A stretch of 64,000 nucleotides of DNA, taken from assembly GCA_019925795.1 (NCBI GenBank), contig CM034305.1:59074573-59138572 (forward strand), written 5' to 3'. Shown one piece after another: positions 1 to 11,410 of the stretch (the stretch's first letter is position 1; each line of letters begins with the position of its first letter). The notes beneath the pieces were generated by a model, which was not told where the DNA came from, searched no databases, and worked only from the letters and a program-made list of their open reading frames with translations. A program made the position numbers and the translations under genes. The DNA comes from Dendrobium chrysotoxum (Eukaryota > Streptophyta > Magnoliopsida > Asparagales > Orchidaceae).

Positions 1-1910
1 TAAAGGGGTAGTTATCTTGCTGTTGAGATTGAATATCATGTATTTGATGCTATAATGTGGATGTTTTACTAAATGTTGACTATCTTTGATAGTTTAATAA
101 ATTTAAACCTGTCATGGTTGAGAAATTTTGATTGTATTTAAGCTATAAGATGAAATGGGTTTGAGTTATTGATGAGATTGGAGAGCTTTGATTGAAGTGT
201 ATACTTTGAAGTCATCCATTTTAACTTAATTTGACCAAAATAGGGTTCTATTGACCAAGTCAACTAGTGACAAGGCTAGAGTAACCAATCATGAGCATTT
301 AACTAGGAGTTACGATTAGGGAGGTTTAATGAGGATCAGAGATGATTTGGAGTTTAACTAGTGACAGTTGGTTTGCCTGATCAATTGGGCTAGTAGAGTT
401 GGCTCAACTGATTCATCTTGATCAGTCACTAAATCAGAGGGCCAGTGATGCTTTATTTACAATGTGAAACTCCTACTGAAGAGATTTGATTCATGAATGA
501 GGTCAAGAAGGACATTGCACTGAGCTAGACAGAACACTAAGCAACCTGATTGCAGTGCAATGCTGTAATTGTCCAAGTGATTGAATCTTGAATGAATGTA
601 TGATTAACTGATTGAAGGTCTGATTGTTTGAATTCTTGCAGTCTCAAATGATTGATTGATTGATTTCTTGGGTCATTGTATGTTTTGATGATTATTGATC
701 ATGGGTTATTGTAGTATGGTTGAAGTGCATGAGGACTGGGTGTTGATAGCTAGATGTTTGTTAATAAAGGGATAATGGACCAATGATTGTAGATCATGCC
801 GATGTGGGTCAAATGACCATAGGTAGAAATAAGGTCAACACTACCAAGTTGTTAACTCACTTTATAGTTCTTACATATTCTTTAAGAAGAGGTTAGCAAC
901 TAGTGGAGTAAGGCTGAATAAGGTTTTAAGGTTTAATTTTGTATTTATATTTTGGATTTATTTCTATTTTAAGCAAGAATGTTAAATGATATATTAAAGA
1001 TATAAAATTTATTCTTGATTATTGTACATTTATTTTGGGAAATGAATATAGAATTGTTATTGATGTACATGACTTGATGTATAATATCTATAGCTACTTT
1101 TAATGGATTTATTTATACTATTGAATTATCAAAGGCTCTTGTAGATTAATTAAGAGAGTAAATTTGATAGTTCTTTCACATTAGATCTTGAAGCATTATA
1201 GATATACTCTCTTAATTTTAACCTCTTGATAATTAGACATCAACCTATTTTTTGGTCTTTATATATTTATTTGTGTTCATATGGTAGTGGGACAAATTAG
1301 GGAGCAAAGAAATAGGAAAGAACTCTTTTGCTTATTGGAAAATCTAAATTGGAATTCTTAAAAAAAATATTATGAAACTAAAATAAAAAAAAATTATTCA
1401 CATATAGTAAAGATTTAATAGTTGATTGGCTTATGGTAATCATCATAAGAAGGAAAAAGTTAACTTTTTCCATTAATTGCTTAATAAAATTCATAATTAT
1501 TAATAATATGAAGGGATTTCTTTTCTATAAGGTTAGAGGAATATCATGACTAATATGGAATAATTTTCTTAGATTAGAAGAATTTAGCACAATTTGTTTT
1601 CCTTTAAACTTAGCTATATATGCTTGAATGTCAATACTCTATGACATCCATATTGGAAACCTAAGGTCTTCTAAAGCAAGAGGGAGATCACTCCAAATCT
1701 TATTAGTATATTCTCTTAGCAAAGTCAATATAAGGCAACATTATGAGGTAGATATAGATTTCTTTTCTACCAAAGTGACCTTGTATGGTTATGGTTGATA
1801 CTTTAGGTGAGCTTAATCGAAGACAAAGTGTAGGGTCCTGTTGCATTAATGCAGCTATCAATATTAATAATTTGTTTTTAAGCCTTTTCTCCACTCTTAA
1901 AATATTGGCA
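1..1910. other. AT-rich DNA, no gene recognised
   Basis: Both strands were read for domains. Only short open frames full of Leu, Ile and Lys occur, as expected from base composition. A 71-codon minus-strand frame at 1703-1918 has no recognisable motif. The first 900 bases are richer in TG and contain many TGATTGA-type words, which might be remains of an LTR, but no paired terminal repeat is visible in the window. Confidence 0.5.
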
Positions 1911-2037
1911 AGTGCCACCAGTCCACATTAGCTTATGGTGTAGTGAAAAATTGGCATGCTCCACCTGTCACATTTGCTCATGATTTGTAAAAAATTGGCA
2001 TGCACCATGAGTCCACATTATCTCATTGGGTAGCAAA
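1911..2037. repeat. Short imperfect tandem repeat (about 62-bp unit)
   Basis: The words AGTCCACATTA and AAAAATTGGCATGC recur at a spacing of about 60 bp (for example near 1920/2010 and 1950/1990), giving about two diverged units side by side. No function is evident. It lies just downstream of the degenerate minus-strand gag. Confidence 0.5.
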
Positions 2038-2269
2038 ACACCTAAAAATAAGATACGATGCATTTGATACTTCTACAACATCACTTAGCCCTTTGCAAAA
2101 GTCCACTATAACTTGTTCATTCATACTTTCATTTAGGTGATCTATATCCTCAAAATAAAAATATAGGTTATGCCAAATTAAGCTAGTAACACTAGAGCCC
2201 TTAGAACAATAGGTTCCAATTGAAGACTTTCCTTTTAAATCACTAGGTTCTTTAGAAGCTAATGAGTTG

Positions 2270-2880
2270 GAAGGTGCGAGATGTGGTTGTGAACTACTTT
2301 CAATAAAGTGATAAATTTTCTATGAGTTTGGGAACTATGATAGTTCTCAATAAAACAAACAACTCAAAATGCAGCCTCAAGGTTGTAAATCTATTGAGCT
2401 AATATTTCATGAAAGATATCTGCTTGTAACGTAGTTGAAAATCTTAAGATTTTGGTATTGTGATCCTGTTTCACATCACAATAGGCAATTAGCTCTTAAA
2501 TCATGTAATATACTCAACAATAATCATAGATCTTTTTCAAAGTGTGATATTCTCATATATCAATTGGCCATAGAGACTCAAGGACACAAATTTTTTTATT
2601 AAATCTCTTTTATTTCATCCCATGAAGCAATTGGTGGTTGTCTTGAGCACTTGACTTTTTTTTTCCTTTTTGTACAATATTAATCTAGCATGTCTTGTTA
2701 TGACTATTCAGTTTAATATAAGAAAAACAAACTTGTTACTTTTCACACGTAGACATTATATTAAATTGTTTATCCATATCAATCAGCCAATCAAGGAATA
2801 TTTTTGGATCAAGTTAACCATCAAAAGTGAGTGGTTTGAATGATATCTTCATTAGGTCCTTGATGTGTACAAAATCATGT
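2270..2880 (-). pseudogene. Degenerate Ty3/gypsy gag fragment
   Basis: Read on the minus strand, starting near 2880, the conceptual protein gives FDG.LDPKIFLDWL followed by DMDKQF, matching the N-terminal core of plant Ty3/gypsy gag (retrotrans_gag type, usually FDGxLDPxxFLxWL). About 100 residues on, a HGMK.KRFNKK stretch matches the 'WEEMK..L..RF' segment, and then LRFSTTLQADIFHEILAQ.IYNLE resembles the 'RFIxGL...I.....L..Y..LE' end of that domain. Several in-frame stops interrupt it, so it cannot make protein. No matching pol is visible downstream (lower coordinates), suggesting a solo fragment. The family call is by motif reading only, with no alignment run. Confidence 0.6.
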
Positions 2881-5800
2881 ACCATAACTTTTTATAATAG
2901 ATAATCGTTCCTCAAAGTACCAATGGTAAGATTCACATGCTTCTTAACTGTTGACCCACTCAATATGGTGGATAAATGAATTTATCACCAATATCATGAT
3001 TATTGTTAAAGTTATTCAAAGGATATGGACAACAAGGATGATGGTGAGATCTTAATAGATAGATGTTATTAAATGCACACATGTTTTGGTATTTTTAACA
3101 TTCTAAATGGACAAATTTGAGAAAGAATTCTTCTATAAAGTCATATATTTTATTGAGTTAGTAAAAATAGAGTAATCATACATAATTTTCATTAAAAATG
3201 TCAAAGATATGGTTAATATACTATGAGCTATTCAAAAAAAAACAAAAAATAGGAAGTACAAAGTTTTGTGTGCAAACTAAATTTTTTATAGATGATATGC
3301 AAGTGCAATGAGTTTGAAGATACAAAAATATAAGTTTGTAAATGTCCAAATGAGTTTGTGGCCCAAATTTTTTCAACTAAGTTTTACAATGGAAATATAA
3401 TTTCATTTAATAAATATATTAACACATTTTGTTATTGAAAAATGCAATCGATAACACACCAAGATGTTCTTAAGGAAACATACTTATTCTAATACTAAAT
3501 ATGATGTGGGAAACATAGAATCTAATATTAAATGAATGTAATTAGATGATCACCTTGATAATTATTAAAATACTAATTAGTGAATAATGAAAAAAATGTA
3601 ACCATTATAGAGCAAACACAATAACTTGAACATGGTGAGGGTGAAATGATTCAAATTATTGTTATGAAAACCTCACTAGATTTTTGAGCCTTATATAATC
3701 AGTGGCAAAGTGGGGTTAAGTTTAAATCAACCTCTACAAATAATCTGTCTTCATGAAGATCTCATTCCTTTCTTACAAGTCCTATTCTATGGTTTCTGAA
3801 CTCACACACTCAGGTAGATCCTCACTTTGGAGTAGAAGCACACTTGAAGAGTAAAAAAACTCAAGAAGAATTTATTTTTCAAAAACCATATGTTTTCTTT
3901 TACAAAAGCTCCCCTATTTATCATAATGAGAGTATAATTCTCCAAATTCAATACCTACAATCATAGAAATACATATCACCACTATACCAATATTACTATA
4001 CATATCACAATTGTCAGTCCTACCACCGTTATCATTCATGCCACCATTACAATACCTATCACTATCCTAATAATATAAACACTCTTCAAGGGACATCACA
4101 TAAAACAAATTCCCAATATAACATCATGATATCAAATCCTAATGACATCTAATATATATAGTCCTAAAATATAGCATCATGAATAAATGGTAAAATCTAA
4201 TAGCATAATATAAATGACCAAAAATATAAAGGCTAAAAGTATAACTATATGTGGTACATAAATATAAGACATTAGGATGACAACGATGGTGATTACAATG
4301 ATGCTCTACATTAATGTCCTCAAATAGTGGGGTAGAAATTAAGGTTTGGACACATTTCATCAACTTTTCATATGTAGTTGGCTCAAAACTATCATTGTCT
4401 TTCTCTTGGACCCAAGGTTCATCACTATCTAGTGCCAAGGCAATATTGAATTTGAACACTTTGATTTGATTTGAATTAAGTGAACTCTTTTCACTCAATG
4501 GTGTAATTTGATTCATCTTTAGAGGTAGCTTTTGTCATTTTATTTGGATACTATGTCATAGTGGTTTTAATAATTTATAGATAAGATAGTTGGGTATTAC
4601 ATTTATGTGACCTTATTTCATAGAATTTAATTGTTCCTTTCAGTTGTTTATAGGTCCATCAGCTTGGGCTTTCATTTGTTCATATTCTTTTTAATCCTTT
4701 TCTCTTACTTTGTTTATGATGTCCTCCACTTTATTTATTTTAACATTTGTTTGATTTATAATAATCATTTTTTACTAAGAAAAAATTACATACATGTTTA
4801 GTACTATTAGAGAAGTAAATATATGAAAAATATATTATAAAGAATAATTATATGTAATTTTGTTATTTTAACCAATGAAAATACTAAATATCATATATTC
4901 ATATCACTAATATTTGAAGACTATGCCCAACTTCTTGACTAAGTTACTAAAGTCGCCCTAGGCTCTAATGTTTACTTATAGCATGTAATAGTTAATGGTA
5001 GGACATATGATTGCCACAATAACTTGATACTTGATAGGGTAAGAAAAAGAAGAAGGATTTAGCATATCGTCTTGCCAAAACTCTATTCCCAATAAGTTGG
5101 ATAAAGCTAATGATAATAGTGTTATGTTGCCAAATTTTTTTTTTGTAGTTTTTTTTTCTTATTTGGGATTAAAGCACTTCCCCCATTAGCAATTTGTAGA
5201 TTTATTTTTAGTATTATAACTAATAATATTTTTTTAACATAAAATACTTTAAAAATTATTCTAGTTTATTCTGTAGAGAGAAAATAATTAGATTTTTATT
5301 TTTATGATATTTTTATCATTTCACGTCAAATATATCAACTTATGTGGTGGTAAAATAAGTCATACAAGTTAATGAGAAAAAACAAATGTTAATATATTAT
5401 TAAACAAATAAATTATCATTCAATGAATAATTTGCATGTAGTGTGACATAATCAATTAAAAATATGATAATAATCTTATTTTTTAAAGATAATAATATTC
5501 ATTAACTTGTTAGAGATAATAAATGTGATATGTGGATCTATAATTTTTTGTATTTGATGATTGTTTTTGCATGAAGAAAGTCTCATCAAATTAAAGACTA
5601 AAACAAACTCTTATAATTTTAAAATCTTAATACCCAAATAAGAAATAATGAAAAATTAGATAAGTTTTGAGTAGTTTACTCATTTTTACAATATAAAGGT
5701 CTAAGAAAGGTTACATCCAACCAAACTCCTTCTTAGGCCCTTCTTTAGGGCCGAAAAATAGAGAAATGACATCATATTTTCTTGTTTGCTAGGCTGTCAT

Positions 5801-6151
5801 TCCAACCGATGCATTTGAAGAATGGTTAAACAAGCTGATCAACTAATGGCTTCCACTCATGCAATTAAGACATTCATATCATTTCTCGCTATCATGTTGT
5901 GGGAGAATTTCCACATATATTAATGTATGATCATCTATTATGAGATAAATATAAATAATATAATAAAAAAATAACAACATAATTAAACTCAGAGTAAATA
6001 AAGCATGGTAAACTAGTCATGACAACAAGAAAATGCTATGCATGAATAGATCAAGAAAATGCAAGGAATTAAAAGATATATCGATTCTCCTACTTGTCCA
6101 ATCAAAAAGTAATAAGCATTTCATGGATGTGTTCATTCTTGTAATTATCAC
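2881..6151. other. Non-coding AT-rich DNA; possible remnant of a minus-strand LTR
   Basis: No domain was recognised. The segment lies upstream (on the minus strand) of the gypsy-like gag and could hold its leader and LTR. A TATA-like site near 3911-3926 fits this, but no LTR pair or primer-binding site could be found. The longest open frame is on the minus strand at 4139-4516 (125 codons); its first 80 residues are mixed and acidic (DSDEPWVQEKDNDSFEPTTY) and the rest is low-complexity Tyr/His/Cys-rich. I do not recognise it, and it may be part of a worn gag or chance. Confidence 0.4.
3908..3930 (-). promoter_or_regulatory. TATA-like box of a possible gypsy LTR
   Basis: On the minus strand this reads GATAAATAGGGGAGC, which resembles the TATA(A)ATAGGGG region common in plant LTR promoters. 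It is followed by T/C-rich sequence and lies about 1 kb upstream of the gag remnant on the same strand. There is no other support. Confidence 0.25.
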
Positions 6152-6154
6152 TTA

Positions 6155-6283
6155 GGTTTCCTTTGAGACAATTTTCTTACTACTTTTTAATGTAATTTTT
6201 ATACACATAATTTTTTGAAGTAGAAATTTTTGTATAAGAAAGTTGCTTCACAAAGTAGTAAGAAAGTTCTTCCAAATGATGCC
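6155..6283. mobile_element. Tourist-like (PIF/Harbinger) MITE, 129 bp
   Basis: Terminal inverted repeats pair the left end (GGTTTCCTTTGAGACA..TTTCTTACTAC) with the complement of the right end (GGCATCATTTGGAAGA..TTTCTTACTAC). Both ends are flanked by TTA (6152-6154 and 6284-6286), the target duplication of PIF/Harbinger elements. It is a relative of the 130-bp MITE at 25138-25267, with which it shares size, terminal layout and TTTCTTACTAC words. It is non-coding and non-autonomous. Confidence 0.75.
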
Positions 6284-6286
6284 TTA

Positions 6287-6849
6287 AACCTATGTGTTTG
6301 TGAATCTGGGTTCCTACAACATCTCAACAAAGTAAGGTTGGCCAAACTTCATTAAAGAACCAGTCTAAGAAATTGGTAGGACCACCTTAATAATTGCAAT
6401 GAATTTTTAGTTACTCAACAAGAGTTTGCACTATGGGGAGGCTAAGGATGCATTAAGGTAGCCAGTGTTGTTGGTAGGCTATCACTTGCATTTGCTACCT
6501 ACTAGGTTTTATTCTACATGTATATTCACACCTTAAATGACCTATGTATTTATTATTTCTTGAAATTTTAATGAAACAGACATGTTTGGGTTGGTTTTTT
6601 ATTGTGAAAATAACCAAAATAGTATTAAAATCCATGCACATATTTAATTATAAATAATTGAAAATTAATACACAGTAAAAATTGGTATCAACCACTTATT
6701 GTAATAATTCATTAAGACTTTAATTTCATTTTAACATTTTTTTTTGGATCTGGGATAATTTAATTTTGATATTGAAAATAGTGGTAATAATCATTGAATT
6801 TTTTTAATAACTAATGAAATCTAATTTTTTTGCCAGTAAATTAATAACA
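6287..6849. other. AT-rich spacer, nothing recognised
   Basis: No open frame, repeat or RNA gene could be supported here. It lies between the MITE and the first copy of repeat X. Confidence 0.4.
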
Positions 6850-7304
6850 TGAGTGAATTATTAAACAAAAGTTACTTTCAAAGAGAATATACACAAATCT
6901 CTTAAATAAGATTAATTAAATTCAGTAGTTTAAAAATAGCATCACCATATAGCATATTGCCCTTAAAATTAAATGACATAAAATTAAACTGAAATAAAAA
7001 ACTTACAATTTTTTAGTTAACTCCAATATCTCATGTAGTTTAGTATGATGATGAAAAAAACTTTTTAACAGAAAAGAAACTAATCCTATTATTCATCAAA
7101 TAGATAATATTTGTTAAGAGGTAGGGATGGTAACACATTAATATATGCATATGATGATAGACTGATTTGGAACCTGTGCACAAAATGTGTGAGTCATAAT
7201 AAAAATATAATTGCCATAAGGAATGCATGACTTACCAAGTAAAAAATTAAGCATGTAAGCTTCCTTGGCTTCATAAAAGAAATGAAAGTACATAAGTTTT
7301 TTTT

Positions 7305-7366
7305 AATACATATATATGTATGTATGTATGTATGTATATGCATGCATATGTATTTATGTATGTATT
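7305..7366. repeat. (ATGT)n / (TA)n microsatellite
   Basis: An imperfect run of TATG/TGTA units with an ATGCATGCAT core. The equivalent position at the start of duplication copy 2 (about 27860-27900) is also TA/TATG-rich, which places it at the left breakpoint of the segmental duplication. Confidence 0.85.
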
Positions 7367-7898
7367 AAAATTTTTTATTTATTAATTTGAAATGTATAGG
7401 TTTGAATGAACAATTAATGGAGATTTAGCATACAAAATTAATTTCTCATAAACTTATAATTTTATTCATAATATTGCTACCTAAAAAAAATTTTAGTGGT
7501 TGTCTTGGAGATTCTTGGAAGCTTTAAGTAGTGAAAATTACCTTGCAATAATTTTAGAACCACTAGGAATGTTATGTTTCGATTCTCTAAAAAGACTTTC
7601 GGTTGCAGTTTTATAGTCACTAATGAAGTGATTTCACAACACTTAATGTTGCAAAGGTTAAAAATAGTGCTGGCCATTTGCAATGGTTCTAACCAATACA
7701 AGGCTATAAAAAAAAATGCTACTAGGTTCTTTAGTTGAAATCAAAAGTGAAATGGAATAGCAAAGATTAATTAGAGAAGAAGGCGTGAAAAATCCAAGAT
7801 CTACAATTAGAAAAGTGTAATAGAAATCTCATTTTCTTTTGTAGATTACTTAAGCTTTTTATTTATTATCAATTTTGTTTCAATTTGATAAGATTAAA

Positions 7899-8649
7899 AA
7901 GGGAGTTGAAGGTAAACTTAGACAATGAAAGTCAACCTGAGAGGCTAAAGGTTTCAATTTAAGTATACCTAAAACTAAATACAAGGGGTGTAATTTTAGT
8001 AATAGATCTAGTTGGGGGATTGTGACTTTGTGCGATCAAGTAAAAAAGAGAGTACACATTTTAGATATCTCAGATCTATTGTTCAAAGTGATGGCAAAAT
8101 AGATGAGGATAATATTAGTAGAATTTTAGTTGGATGGTTGAATTGGAGAAAATCATTAAGCATGTTGTGTGATAGAAAAGTACGTACCCCTCAAACTTAA
8201 GGGAAAATGTTAGAAGATGTCGGTGAGATCTGCAATGCTTTATGGCATAGAATGTTGGCCATTTTATGTTAAGTGTTGCAGAGATGAGGATGCTCAGGTG
8301 GATAAGTGGCTTCATTACTTGAGACGGAATGCAAAATGAGTATATATGTGAAAAGCTTGGAGTAGCTCTAGTCGAAGATAATATCAGAGAGAGTCATATT
8401 AGATCGTTTGGTCACATAATACGTTGGCCTTCAAATGACCTAGTTAGAAGAGTACATGTATTTTAATTGTCATATGTTAAGAAGGTAGAGGTAGATATAA
8501 AAAGACATGGTTAGAAAATACTTGAAATGACTTTTTTTAATGGATTTGAATAAGAAATTGACTCTTAATTGGACACAATGGAGAAAAAGGATTATTGTAG
8601 CCGACCCCAAGTAGTGGGTTAATGGTTTGTTGTTGTTATTGTTGTTGTT
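7899..8649 (+). mobile_element. RTE-clade LINE, 3' terminal fragment (copy 1)
   Basis: Frame-corrected reading gives the C-terminal region of plant RTE-type reverse transcriptase proteins: FRYLRSIVQSDGKIDED (usually F.YLGSIIQ.DGEI.ED), GWLNWRKSLSMLCDRK (GWLKWR.ASGVLCDRK), AMLYGIECW, MRMLRWISG, and SFGHIIRWP (WFGHV.RRP). These run from about 8040 to 8460 in two or more frames with stops. The 3' end reads ADP..WV, followed by a (TTG)n-type tail at 8626-8649, diagnostic of plant RTE elements. It is 5'-truncated and dead, and is inserted in repeat X; the X copies at 25.0 and 39.2 kb show the empty site. Confidence 0.85.
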
Positions 8650-9198
8650 AGATTCGTTCCTGTCAAATCTTCAACTCTAGTTCTTAACATAGTTTTTTTT
8701 AGTTCTTTCAAAAAATATTATCTAGAATAAAGGAGTCTTAATTGAGTCCAAATAAATAAGATAATAAAAATTTTAACTAAGGAGAAACCATTATACCTAG
8801 CATAAAAATCTTCATTTTTCTTAAATTTTTAATTAAAAAAATAGAACCAAAGTAAAATCCCAATCTAACAAGAAAAATTTAAGAATATAAAAAAAATATA
8901 TTAACTGAACTACAAAAGATAAATGGTTATGTAAAAAGCAAAAAATCAAAGTGAAGGAAGGATATTTTTTACATAAAACTTCAATGATTTTTGGTTTAAT
9001 TTAGATCTAAAGCAAACAAAGCAAGAGGCTAGTTAGGGAAATTTTTTTGAATGGGGATGAATATGATTGAAATAAGTACCTATATTAGTAAAAATGCAAT
9101 TATTTAAATGGTCTTTATTTCTTGGATTGGTAAAAAAGGAGCTACAAAGTAAAATTAACAGTAGTTTTAAATTGGTTGATCGTAAAGGTTGTCATAGG

Positions 9199-9722
9199 CA
9201 CTACCAAAAACATGACATTTTCACAGCAGTTTATAGCGGTAGTTTATAAACTGCTGCTATAAAGTGGTATAGATAGCAGTTTTAACCGCGACTAAAATCT
9301 CCTAAATATTTATAACTTTAGCAACTGATTAGTAGATGCGGTTCGAAGGTTGCTGCTCTAGGCTAAATATGTCTCCCCCCATTTTTCTGATCTCGCTCTA
9401 GCCTACCATCCCAATCCCTCTCTGTCATGATCCACACACGAGCTCTCCCGATCACACTCTCCTGTAGAACCCTTTGATCGACCTCCGTCCTCAGCCTACT
9501 CCGATATAGCTTGCCTGAAACCTGAACCCCACCTTCAACTTGGATCTCCTAGCCCGACTGTCTGTTCTGATCTACGTGAACACAACCCAATTGCGTGAGA
9601 AGCCTGGACCCCTGCTCCTGTACCTAATCCGCAGCAGCGTACCGCTGTGCCCTCCAATATAGCCCACGTGAGATCTGCAGTAGGTCATAAAAACTACTGT
9701 GAAAGCTTTTTTTTTAGTAGTG
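9199..9722. mobile_element. Non-autonomous CACTA-type element, 524 bp
   Basis: The element begins CACTACCAAAAA and ends TTTTTAGTAGTG, so both ends carry CACTAC. The inverted repeat continues inside as TTTCACAGCAGTTT against the complement TTTCACAGTAGTTT. Subterminal CAGCAGTTTATA and CTGCTGCTAT words are typical of the superfamily. Flanks are AGG (9196-9198) and AGA (9723-9725), a near-perfect 3-bp duplication. The paralogous site at about 11920 (GTAGATGCAGAATTTTGG) is empty. The interior (about 9370-9660) is GC-rich and C-rich, unlike everything around it, and may be captured sequence. No transposase is present. Confidence 0.8.
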
Positions 9723-10670
9723 AGATGTTGAATTTTGGTAGTGAACTCTCAATCTCAAATAAGAAACTCTTTCTGAAAGGTTTATTTTATCTCTTTTTCT
9801 TCTCTCTTTGAAGACTTGTTGCTTATTAGATGCATAAATATTAAAGGGAAGTAGGTACATACACACATTGAGAATCTACCTGCCCAGTTTATTCACCTAC
9901 TTAAGTAATATAAACCATACATTCTTTGTTTACAAAACCTACCACAAACATTTCTCACATCTATTACGTCTTACATTTAAAATTTTAACAAATTTCTTTT
10001 TTATACAATCCCAAACAAACTTCTTATCCATAAAAAAATTGGTTGTTTAAGAATGTTAGAAATTTTATTTTGTGATCTCATAAGTGTTTGTTGTACCATA
10101 TTTGTTTTGATATATTCTCCATTAAATTTGTAGTGAGTATTAGTATGCTTCACGAAGACAAAAAAGACATACAAGAATGCAACTAAGTGCTTATAAATTA
10201 TATTACACTTTATGAAAGTGTCCTAATGTTAGTTATCCCATTAAGTTATTAAGTTGCTTGCAATATTCTAACACAATAAAACTAGTTGACTATTTTTTAA
10301 TTAGGTTTTTTATTTTGAAAGAATAAATGAATCATTTAAAAAGATATATATTATTAATAACCTCCTCTGATGATATAAAAAGTTTTGAAAGGTCTAAGAG
10401 ATATTAAGACACTTTTCTTCAAAATTTATAAGAGTATAAAAAAGAAAAAAAAGGAAAATTATCATTTTAAGTTACTGAAAGAACACTTTCTAATCTTCCA
10501 ATATCTTTTTTTTGTAATAATAATAAAAAAATATGCTTTACAAATAAATACAGATACAATCGAACATTCTATCTTAAAAAAATATTTTTCTCTTTAGATA
10601 AACTTTTTTCTTTCCAAATTTAAGTATGACGAATACATGAAGGGTAAGTTTCCTTAGTTCTAATTTGATT

Positions 10671-11410
10671 AGGGAGATAGGGAGTTGAAGGTAAACTTGG
10701 ACTATGGAGGTCAACCTTAAAGGCTAAATTTATTTTGAGTATCTAAAATCGAATACATGAAGGGTAATTTTAGCAATGGATCTAGTGGGGGGACTATGAC
10801 TTTGGGCAATTAAGCCATTAATTGGGGAACACATTTTAGAAATCTCAGGTCTATTGTTCAAAATGATAGTGAAATAGATGAGGATATTGCTTGTAGAATT
10901 CAAGTTGGATTGTTGATGTGGGAGAATGCATCAGGCATGTTTTGTGGTAGAAGGGAAAATTCTATAAACTATTCGTAAAACCTACAATGCTTTATGGCAA
11001 AGAATGTAGGCCACTAAAAGAGAACATAAAATTAAGTTAAGTGCTGTAGGAATGAGGATGCTCAGGTGGATGAGTGGCTTCACTCTTAGCGACAAAATGT
11101 GAAATGAGTATATACGTGAAAAGGTTGGAGTAGTTCCAATGGAAAAGAAGATTAGAGAGATTCTTCTTAGATGGTTTGTTCACTTAAAACGTCAGCCTTC
11201 CAATGGCTCGGTTAGGAGAGTATATGTATTAGACAAAGCCTATTTTAATAATTGTAGAGGTAGACCTAAGAAGCCTGTTAGAAAATACTAGAAATGATAT
11301 TTTTTTAATTATATCTAAAAGGGAATTTGACTCTTAGTAGGACACAATGAAGAAAAATGATTCTTCTAGCCAACCATACATAGTGGGATAAAGGATTAAT
11401 GTTGTTGTTT
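10671..11410 (+). mobile_element. RTE-clade LINE, 3' terminal fragment (copy 2)
   Basis: About 740 bp closely related to 7899-8649, with the same order of remnants: the RSIVQNDSEIDEDI block near 10850, the LYGKEC block near 10990, the RMRMLRWMSGF block near 11055, the GWFVHLKRQPSNGSVRRVY-type block near 11180, and the 3' end with a (GTT)n tail at 11400-11410. Stops and frameshifts are present throughout. With the following X tail it forms a local tandem duplicate of the 7.9-10.6 kb segment, so it is a copy by duplication rather than a separate insertion. Confidence 0.8.

Larger units (their letters stand above)
6850..10640. repeat. Repeat X, copy 1 (unclassified; interrupted by RTE and CACTA insertions)
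   Basis: Non-coding AT-rich sequence that recurs at 24030-26015, 38209-40195, 27990-28513 and, for its right part, 11411-12860. Shared landmarks are AATCTCTTAAATAAG near 6900, TTGTTAAGAGGTAGGGATG near 7112, a stretch around 7540-7650 containing AGTGGTT/AACCACT-like words, GAGGCTAGTTAGGGAA near 9027 and the CATTGAGAATCTACC stretch near 9870. This copy is broken by an RTE LINE tail (7899-8649) and a CACTA-like element (9199-9722); the X copies at 24 and 38 kb lack both. No protein domain or terminal repeats were identified. The AGTGGTT words resemble subterminal repeats of non-autonomous CACTA elements, but that is only a guess. Confidence 0.65.
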
